Shown here: positions 49,011 through 64,000 of the stretch, one piece after another
Layout: the number at the start of each line of letters is the position of its first letter
Position numbering within the stretch: position 1 is the first letter of the stretch
NCBI RefSeq assembly: GCF_008831285.2
Contig: NC_045138.2
Location: 16,525,934 to 16,589,933 of the forward strand
DNA length: 64,000 bases
Direction of reading: 5' to 3'
Source of the DNA: Nymphaea colorata
Taxonomy: Eukaryota; Streptophyta; Magnoliopsida; Nymphaeales; Nymphaeaceae
Notes under the pieces: model-generated
Told to the model about the DNA's origin: nothing
Database searches by the model: none
What the model saw: only the letters and a program-made list of their open reading frames with translations
Program-made: the position numbers and the translations under genes

Positions 49011-51154
49011 CTAGCAAGTTAGGTCTTCCCTTAAGGGATTTGCCTGTTAAAATCTGGTTTATTTAAGAACAAGAACATTGTCTGGAAATTTGGGTTTGTG
49101 AGAAAATGTCCTTTTATCCCGTCGTAGATGGTCTGCATTCTAAGTTGCTGTACAAATAGTTAATAAACAGAAATGATTACAGCTCCGGAGAAACAGTTGC
49201 TACTGCAGTGTGCAGAGTGTCATCGGAAAAATTCAGTAGATTAGGGAACCTGAGAAAATTTACCCTGAATCGAACTTTTAATCAGTGAATTTCAGCCCCC
49301 TCACGAATCTGAACTCTGCGAATTGCTAACTCTTAATTTGTTATTACCTCATATTTCCAAACAGATCTAAAGTCAGATATCAAATCTGAGCTATCAAATG
49401 CGACGTACAGGTTTTTTTTCTTTCTTTTTTTCGTTTGCCACCAAATGGATTCGAATCAGCCGATTCATGTAAAACTGAAGACTGTTGTAGATGAAACAGA
49501 CAAAACGTCTCGTAACTGACGAATGACTTCTCTATTCTACAAAAGGTAGACTTTATTTGACATTTATTCATGAAAAATAAGGTACATATAAGAAATACGA
49601 GGATTTTCGAGTTTATAATGAGGTGACCCTAAAGGAAAACTTCCCCGTTTTATGGTGAACTACAATTATTTTGATCCCAAGAATTAGCAAGTTGGACTTA
49701 ATCAGATTTTCATACAAGTGAACCTCAAAGTTAAACACAAAATGACCCCCTTTTTTTTGTCGAAATCCAACCTAAACCCTCCCAGCATCAGCCCAATTCC
49801 TACATGTAATTACATCTCAAATTTTAGATAGATTCACGCTTGAATTTGGACACAAAGCTGCAAACTGAATTTTGAAAAGAACATTTGAAATTAGTGTTGC
49901 ACATGAAAAGCAAAAAACTTAAACCATGAAAAGAAATGTGAAGCGTACTCATTCACACGAAAATTTTTAAAAATCAGACATGTTGAATTTATTTCTTATA
50001 AAAGAGAAATTGTCATGTACACTCGACTGCAATGCGCTATAAGATAAAGATGTCTCAATTTTAAAGGTATTCTTTTACAAACCGGTTAAATATGAAAACT
50101 AATCTTATTGTCTTAGGAAATTATGGCCCACTTAACCCTGGACATTCTGAAAGGTTGAAAAACCAAAGTTGGATTCTCACTCTTTCTCTGAAAAAGCCCA
50201 ATAATAGTATTAAAACTTCACGACTAGATTCCCTTGAAGGGCTCGTTTGCTTGACAACCTGACAAGAGACGCTCGTTTTTATAAAGAAAAGTGGGCTCGC
50301 TTCTAAATAATACTCATAATGTTATTTTCTATGCAGTCCCCATGTTTTCCATATTAAGAAAAAAGTGCTTTAGAATATAAAAAACTAAAATCAGCCACAC
50401 TTATAAACTTGTCACACTGTGTTATATTACAATGCAGTCAATTTATCAAATGTAAAAAGCTCTCTGCCAAGAATACAATGTGATGTTTGTTTTGAGTTTT
50501 AGTTCAAAAGTGAATGCTCATATACATCGAAAACAAGAACAAAGTCTTAACTGTAAAATGCAAGTAAGTCCTACATTGAGTCTCTAAAGCCACAATGCAG
50601 TTAGTTGGTATGCATTATATTGAAAGGGTCTTGAATAACCTTATAAATCTTAAGATCAAAATGTAACCTTAAACCTTAAGGTCAAAATTTAAGTTCAACC
50701 TCAACAACAGGACAAAGTCTTAAAAATAAAGGCGGAAGACTTTTAGATCCTGGCATGTTATAGCCATAATACTCAAAGTCCTCTAAACCTCAACAACATA
50801 CTATCTATTTTTTTTTTACCCCTCCCTTCTTATGCTCACGACACCCAAATTGTTCTCTCACAAAAGCGAGTACTAAATTCTAGAACAAAGCAAAAGCAGT
50901 CATCAGTATAAAATTTTAAAAAATTGAAGCTCTTTTCGAATATTACGATGAAAAGATTGGTCTTAAAACAGGAAACTTGACTTCCCGTTTTGGGCTGAGC
51001 AAACGTTGGAAGAGAGCACGATGCGGAAAGTGGAGGAGAGTGGCATCGGGTGGGGCAATGGCCGCCACAGGAAGGTGCATGGTCTAGAAAAACGTTGGCA
51101 CCAGACAACTGAATCTGCACCGAATTGGAGACTGCCCAAGTACTCCTCCGCTCA

Positions 51155-51192
<38 letters not shown>

Positions 51193-51283
51193 GTGTGCCT
51201 GTGGCATCAGTTTTGTAGAATCAGAAGTTTGCTAACGTCGCTACCAACTAAAGGAGAACAGAAGAGACCGCCAGGAAGCTCTC
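49011..51283. other. Intergenic, 2.3 kb
   Basis: 3' UTR of the 517-aa gene, then AT-rich spacer without a supported gene, then the leader of PDX2. No transposon ends were recognised. Confidence 0.5.
51157..51186. repeat. (CT)n run in the PDX2 leader
   Basis: About 15 CT units, 100 bp before the PDX2 start codon. Pyrimidine-rich tracts are common in plant 5' leaders. Confidence 0.9.
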
Positions 51284-54200
51284 ATGGCCATTGGTGTTCT
51301 CGCCCTGCAGGGTTCATTCAACGAGCACATCACGGGTCTCTCTCTTTTGTTCCGAATGAAGTTTCTTCTGCTTCTGTTTTTAGCTCTTGTGAGGAAAGAG
51401 GAGAAGAAAAAGAAGCGTTCTTATATTGGTTGCTCCTTTTTTCTTTTTTTTTGACACAGCACTGAATAAACTTGGGGTAAAGGGTGTGGAGATACGGAAG
51501 CCGGAGCAGCTGGAGCATGTGAGGGCTCTAATAATACCTGGTGGGGAGAGCACCACGATGGCCAAACTTGCTGAATACCACAACCTGGTCCTGCCCTCTT
51601 CTCCTTCTCCTATGCTTTTATGAGATTGTGAGACCGCCATGGCCGAAATTTCCTTTATTTTCTCTCGATAGTATATACCCCACTTCATTATTTCGCTGTC
51701 TTCCTTTCTTTTTCTTCTTTCCGTACTTACTGGTTTTGACAAGTGGTCCTTTCCCAATCTTTTTGTTCTTCATTACTTTCCCGTACTTTCATGGTTTTTG
51801 TCAACTCTTGCTTCATCTTGAATGGGCTCTCAATTAGGCCAAGCTTTTTTTCTCTCTCGTCTTCCTCAAGAAGTGGGGATGTTGGAGGTGCCACTTGTGA
51901 AGTCTTGTTTTTGCGTGGAAAGAAAGTTTCTACGATCTGAACTTATTGCCAACCGCTCATTTTTCGCTTGGGAAATCATGACTTTCGTTTGTTGTTGAAT
52001 CTGCAGTTTCCAGCATTACGAAGCTTTGTAAAATCAGGGAAGCCTGTTTGGGGAACCTGTGCAGGGCTTATATTCTTGGCAGACAGAGCAGTTGGTTAGT
52101 GACGTTGACGTTTTCTTTATCGATCGCGATTAGCTACATCGAATATGGAATGAGTTTCTGAGTGTATTAGCAATTTACAGGGCAGAAACAGGGGGGACAG
52201 GAACTTGTTGGTGGTCTTGATTGTCTTGTTCATCGTAATTTCTTCGGAAGCCAGGTTAAGGAAATAAGATTTTTATAGACATTCATCAAAGTTACATTTG
52301 ATTTTTAGAGTACGCTATCCATGCTTATGGAGAGAATGCTAGCTAACTCAGTTCTATTTTCCTATGTCTTGCAGATTCAAAGCTTTGAAACAGAGCTCTC
52401 CGTGCCTACTCTTGCAGACAAGGAAGGCGGTCCTCCAAATTTCCGAGGGATCTTCATTCGTGCTCCTGCTATTCTGGAAGCAGGGCCTTCAGTTGAAGTC
52501 CTTGCTGATTATCCTGTTCCATCAAAGCAAGTAATGGAAACAGCTTCAGAAAGCAAAACCGAGCAGGTTCTCCACTTTTCAACTTCTTTCCTTTCTTTGG
52601 GTTTACGTTCATTTTTCTAGGGTAAATCATGAAACTGTATGACGAATGCACCACGCTTCTTGTGTATTATGTTTAGCGAGGGAAGACTTGTTATTTTATG
52701 ACTCATGCTGCCTCATGTGCTGATTACTCTCTTTCCTTGGGACAGTCATGGCCTTCTATGGAGAATCTCTTACGTGGATTTTTGTTGCTTTCCGTTTAGT
52801 GTCCCTGTTGTATTTTGAGAATATAGCATCAGCGCTTCATTATCCATCATTCCTCAATCTTATTCTATTCCTTTAACATATCTGGAATATTGAACCAAAT
52901 AATACAGAGATCTAGCATATAGAATTTGCTATAATATTATGATTTTCTATCTTCTGCTAGTAGATACACTTTGAACTATCCATGTGTATGTCAAATCCGT
53001 CTTGAATCATGGGTTTGTAAACTCAGGGCTTGGTCTCAGATTGGCTAAGCATTCCCCAGCAGTATATTTTACGATCTTTACCTGTCAAAGTTATGCAAAT
53101 CTTTTACATGTGCATATAAGCACACATGTATATGTGTGGCAGAAAAATACGTAGGTTGGAAGAATAATGCTTTAAATCACTGAACGTCTGAGAAACGAAG
53201 GTTCAGACGGGCAAAAGGGAATCAAGAGAAGTTGTTGAGGACTCAGGACAAGTGGAAGCTTTCATTTCTTTACTAAATTTTCTGTTGAATTATTTCCTTT
53301 CCTTACAATAGCAAATCTCAAAGCGTCTTCTAATGGTGAAAGCAAAATATATGAGCTTTTGCTTGTGCAAGCAGTTTGTGGTGAATATGTTAAGATCAAC
53401 CTGAAGCTGTGTGCTGAGAATAGCTTACTTATAAGATGCACAACCAGTTTAGATGATTAGAGGTGCATGTGTGAATCTTCAAGTAAAAACTGAAATGCTG
53501 ATGTGTGACTGCATGCAAGGAAAAAATCGAGCGAACACGCGTTGGAAAAGTCTTTGGTATTCTTGTTATGAGTAAATGTTCACATTGATTGGTCTAAAAT
53601 TTTGTGAAAATCCTTTTGATGCTGCTATATAATGAGCACTCCACCATTGGTGATTGGGCTCTGTAGGGCCATTATTGGTTTCAGCATCATGTGCTGCATA
53701 TAGAACCTTTTGTATGTAAAAAATTCTTTTTTCGCTCATTTTACTTCTATATTTTTTTCAATATACAAAGTTTGAGAACTTTGTAGATGTGTGATTAGAT
53801 GACATATTTCATAGAGCAATCACTTAGGTGGTTATTGTGGTTTCATGGGCCATCTATAAGCTTTGCCCTAGTTTCATATGTGCAATTGATGGAAAGCCTG
53901 TGAATGGTTGAGATGGAAACTGGCGTATATATGCTACAGTTTGCACTGAGGCAATTAAAAGAAGAAACTTTTCCATTTGCTGAAGTGGCAATACAACATC
54001 TGCTCTGCAGACACCATCTGATTCTTTTCCCTTTCCTGCTGGATCTAGTCTTTGCCTATTCCATTTGTTTCCAAGAAATTAACAAAATTAATGTAATTCC
54101 CCACTTTTGGATCTGTTTTGCTTGAGAAAAGCCAAAAGTAGCTGGAGGAAAATGACCATTTTTGAATCTGTAGATGTAATTTTGGTCTTTATGCCTGATG

Positions 54201-54577
54201 TGATATTTCAGATGCCCTTGGTATCGAAGCCAGGTGTGGTCAGGCTGATGGTGTACCATGATGTTTTTCAATTCTGCAGGAACAGAACAATTCTGGAGAA
54301 AAGGTAATTGTTGCTGTGAAACAAGGAAATTTGCTAGCAACTGCATTTCACCCTGAATTGACGGCAGATACTAGATGGTACTAATTCTCATAAATATCTT
54401 TGACTTTCTAACACGATTTAGTAGGTCTAAATAATTTTGTTGTTAATGATTTCTGATGGCAGTATGGGGATGTGCAGGCATAGCTTTTTTATGAACATGG
54501 TAGATGGCCCTGTGGATGAGGGATCTGCAGACCAAACTATTGCATACATCGCCAAACAACTGCCAGTATTTCAGTAA
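51284..54577 (+). CDS. PDX2: Pyridoxal 5'-phosphate synthase glutaminase subunit
   Basis: Seven exons: 51284-51335, 51460-51587, 52007-52094, 52181-52254, 52375-52566, 54280-54377, 54478-54577; 243 residues, close to known plant PDX2. The start [15 protein letters not shown] is the conserved N-terminus of the PdxT/SNO family. The class I glutaminase features are present: oxyanion loop PGGESTT, nucleophile Cys78 in GTCAGL, and His202/Glu204 in FHPEL. The protein frees ammonia from glutamine and passes it to PDX1, which builds vitamin B6 (PLP) from pentose and triose phosphates. No targeting peptide, so cytosolic. Intron 5 is 1.7 kb and shows no clear element. No PDX1 gene lies in the window. 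Confidence 0.96.
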
Positions 54578-55566
54578 ATTGAACAACCTTCTGGGCTAGC
54601 AATTCTCTGCCAATAATTGCACAAGTGATTCGCATTTGTTGCTTTTCATTTATTAAATTTGGTGGAAGATCAACATGTACAGAAACTGAAAATTGATTGG
54701 ATCATTTGTTATGTTAACTTTTGTCCGTTCATAATAATAAGTTTTACAAGGGTATAACTTATATCACTCCCAGTCTCCGAGTAAGTACTAGCTGCATGCC
54801 TAAAGAGTTTTTGGTAGTCCAGACTGTTCCGGTGCACTGTTAATATGGATTAGCATGTTGCTTAACCATTGATAGTTGAGCTACTGTTTGCATCATTTAG
54901 TTAGTTTGCTAATTTATTCGATTAAGGTGCCCTGAACAAGGGACTTTCTTGTTTGGCCTGCCTTGTCTTTTGGACTGATGTACCAGTGATAGAGGAAGAG
55001 GGACATTGCTTATTTCAACTGGAAGGTGCTTCACTTTCCAGTGAAAGATCATCTCTCCAAGTTCTGGATGCCACTTGCAGAAGGCAGAAGATTGGGACCC
55101 TTCTTAGGTGCCCAAGCCAAATATCCGCAGCTGGATAAACCAAAATGTGAATATTCCCATCGACAGGTTTCCCCAGGACTTGTTTGGACCTGTAAACTGG
55201 GTGGAGTCTATTTGGTTTTTTAATAAGGTTTTCTCCTAATACTATAATTTCAGCAAATACAGAAGAGCCTTGGTTTGAGATTAAAATGGTAACCTTTGGT
55301 TATGGTAAGATATTCGAAATCTGTAAGGGAGCCTTCAACTTTGAGGAGGTCATTATAGCTTACACGAGCAAGGCTGAGTCACTCCCAAGAGTGATTTTTC
55401 TCTTACCAACAAGAATAATCTTATATCTTCATGCCATGGCTCTGTCCACCTTGGACGGATGATTTGTGATTGTTGCTGTTGAGTTGATGTCATGGCTTCC
55501 TGTCCCTTGTTCACCCCACAGATTGAATCCTGTTGAAGACAGGAATGGGGCAGACCATATTGTCAT

Positions 55567-55645
55567 GGGTTGAATTGGTCTCCCCTTATTGGATAACCTT
55601 CAGGATCGACTAGCAAGAAAGGGTTGAATTGGTCTCCCCTTATTG
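55567..55645. repeat. 25-bp direct repeat, two copies
   Basis: A perfect repeat with the core GGTTGAATTGGTCTCCCCTT at 55567-55591 and 55621-55645, 29 bp apart. Confidence 0.85.
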
Positions 55646-56252
55646 AACCCGTTTTTCAATGTGAAAATTTTGATCTTGCGTGCTACAAGATGGAACTCAC
55701 GTTTCCCTTTTAGGTATTTGTTCAGCCACTTTGGAAAAGTTTCACTTTCACATGAAAAATGAAAATGGGTCTCAATTTCTCACATTTTTGTGGAAAAACA
55801 AATTCTTACTTTGGATATTGAACTTTATATGTCCTTCAAAGTACCCAATCCTATACCATGAAACCATAACTAAAGGCTGTATTCTGGCAAACAAACCTTG
55901 TGTATGCATTCAACATCATGATTTATTTGGAAAGAATGATACCTTAGATCATATCATTTGGATCCAAAAATGAGAATTTCTAGTCTTAAAAATTGGACAT
56001 GTGGGCAGTGAATATTCTAAGATATTAAGATACATTAATGCTAAAATCATATGTTTTTCAATAGCAAATACATGTAGATCACATCCCTAATGTTTGTTGA
56101 ATAAAAAATTATCATTGAATTGGGTGGGTGGCTGGGTGCAGTATATTTATAGGTTAAATTTTTATATATTATATTATATATATGTATTTATTATAATCAG
56201 GCCAGACCATGTTCGAACTGCAGGCATGGGATGATGGGCCACGGCTTGGGCT

Positions 56253-56287
56253 GAGACCGAGACCGAGCCCGAGCCCGAGCCCGAGCT
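56253..56287. repeat. Tandem hexamer GAG(A/C)CC
   Basis: Two units of GAGACC and three of GAGCCC in a row, inside a GC-rich patch (56,190-56,315) flanked by GGCCAGACC and CTAGCCCTG words. This is probably the end of a degraded hAT-type miniature element. Confidence 0.7.
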
Positions 56288-56742
56288 AGGCTCCCTGGCC
56301 CGACGCCTAGCCCTGTTGAGAATTTGAAATATGATTTTTTATTTAAATGCTTTCTCGTGGCTAACCCAAGCGACTGAATGGGGATATGACCGAACTAAAT
56401 CTGGCCTCTGGATCCAAGACTGGTGCATCCGGATCCATTTCCCAGAGTGGGGAGCATACATAAGCCGATTCCACCCGCCGGCAACCGCTGCAGAAGGGAG
56501 ACCGGTTGAAGGGGCGTAGGGGAGAGGAAAGGACCGACGCAGAGTGGAGAGAGAGGAGAGGAGAGAGAGGCCGACGCCTTCTTCCTCTCTTCTCATTTCT
56601 CATCTCTCCATTCGGGCTGGTGAAGCAGCTTTCGGATATATGCGCGGCAATTGACGGTTGATTTTACCAGATCTACGCGGGAACTTCGACGGCGATGAAC
56701 TAACTTTCCCGATCTTACAAGTTAGGCGAAATTGAGGCGGCA

Positions 56743-63295
<6,553 letters not shown>

Positions 63296-64000
63296 CCCAA
63301 GCCCCGGCGGTAACAGTGATTGTACAAGTTTTGTTGTGATTTTCCATTTTTGTATATCCTCTGTGAAATTTACTAGATTCGTGTTCATGGCAACAGGAAA
63401 AAGAAAAGAAAAAAAAAAGGAAATGAAAGGAAATCATAAAAGAAGGAATTTTTTGTGTATCATATCCATTCTTTTATGAAAGGAAAAGGTCTGTTGATTT
63501 TTATTCGGATTTACCACCACCAACTTATAATGTTCCAAGAATAACCACCATCGGGTTAAGGGGGAGGGTGAGTGGATCCATTTCCAAATCTGAACAATGA
63601 ATACGAATTTCTTTTCTATCCCAAGATTTCCAATATGCAGCCATATGTGCTCTTAAGTTGCCAGATAAGTGCGGCTGTGCTTAGACTGAAATGGTTAAAG
63701 TATCTGATATCCAGACCTAGGATTGGGGATGTCAACGGATTGACCTCAGATTAAATATAGTTGTTACCATATTGTGACTGCTGCTTAATTGGAGAGGGGG
63801 ACAGATTTTGTTGAAATATTTATAAAAAAAGGTCTATGAATATATTCGAATTTTTTCTTGTAAACGGTTTAATATGCCGAAAATATGATATTTATTAGAG
63901 TTGGTAACGCAAATTTTATACCATGTCTACATTTGATTACCATGTCGAATCCAATTACTTGAATTCGGAATCAAAATTGAATGGCGCAATATATAAACCG
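63296..64000. other. 3' flank of the WD40 gene
   Basis: 3' UTR and AT-rich spacer to the window end. No gene recognised. Confidence 0.5.

Larger units (their letters stand above)
54578..56742. other. Intergenic, 2.2 kb
   Basis: PDX2 3' UTR, then spacer with a short direct repeat (55,567-55,645), a GC-rich patch with tandem hexamers (56,253-56,287) and the leader of the WD40 gene. Open frames near 55,680-55,973 resemble nothing I know. Confidence 0.5.

Noticed and set aside
55680-55973. 97-codon open frame in the PDX2-WD40 intergenic region
   Set aside because: Low-complexity hydrophobic translation from AT-rich DNA, with no recognised domain or flanking exons.

Overview
The window is nuclear DNA of a flowering plant. 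It has AT-rich intergenic DNA, long AT-rich introns, GT-AG splicing, CT-rich 5' leaders, and plant-type gene families (B56-type PP2A subunit, PDX2, purple acid phosphatase, GH28 exopolygalacturonase). I cannot fix the species. Eleven intact or nearly intact genes were assembled by joining exons across splice sites whose phases agree.

Layout: (1) 254-6851 (+), a PP2A B' regulatory subunit with one 5.07 kb intron. (2) 8.2-25.7 kb, a cluster of five exopolygalacturonase genes plus one exon relic. PG-A (-) stands alone. PG-B (-), PG-C (+), PG-D (-) and PG-E (+) form a nested inverted-repeat structure: B/C and D/E are head-to-head pairs, and the whole B-C block is mirrored by D-E around a centre near 19,707. 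LINE-derived segments lie downstream of B, C and D. (3) 26,918-32,007 (+), a 123-residue conserved plant protein of unknown function in four small exons. (4) 36,348-40,494 (+), a purple acid phosphatase with all metal ligands, but with a one-base frame disruption in exon 5 that a shifted splice junction could absorb. (5) 44,193-49,010 (+), a plant-specific, probably nuclear protein of unknown function. (6) 51,284-54,577 (+), PDX2, the glutaminase subunit of pyridoxal 5'-phosphate synthase. (7) 56,743-63,295 (+), a plant WDR13-type WD40 protein. Intergenic DNA and introns hold non-autonomous DNA transposons, one of them with a perfect 8-bp target duplication, along with LINE relics and microsatellites.

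Apart from the polygalacturonases the genes are unrelated housekeeping-type neighbours. The feature of most interest is the polygalacturonase palindrome. It is about 12 kb across, all four of its genes keep open frames and catalytic motifs, and its arms are nearly identical. Each gene has a duplicated 18-24 bp promoter element, but its distance from the TATA box differs between the inner (C/D) and outer (B/E) genes. No rRNA, tRNA, CRISPR or LTR element was recognised.
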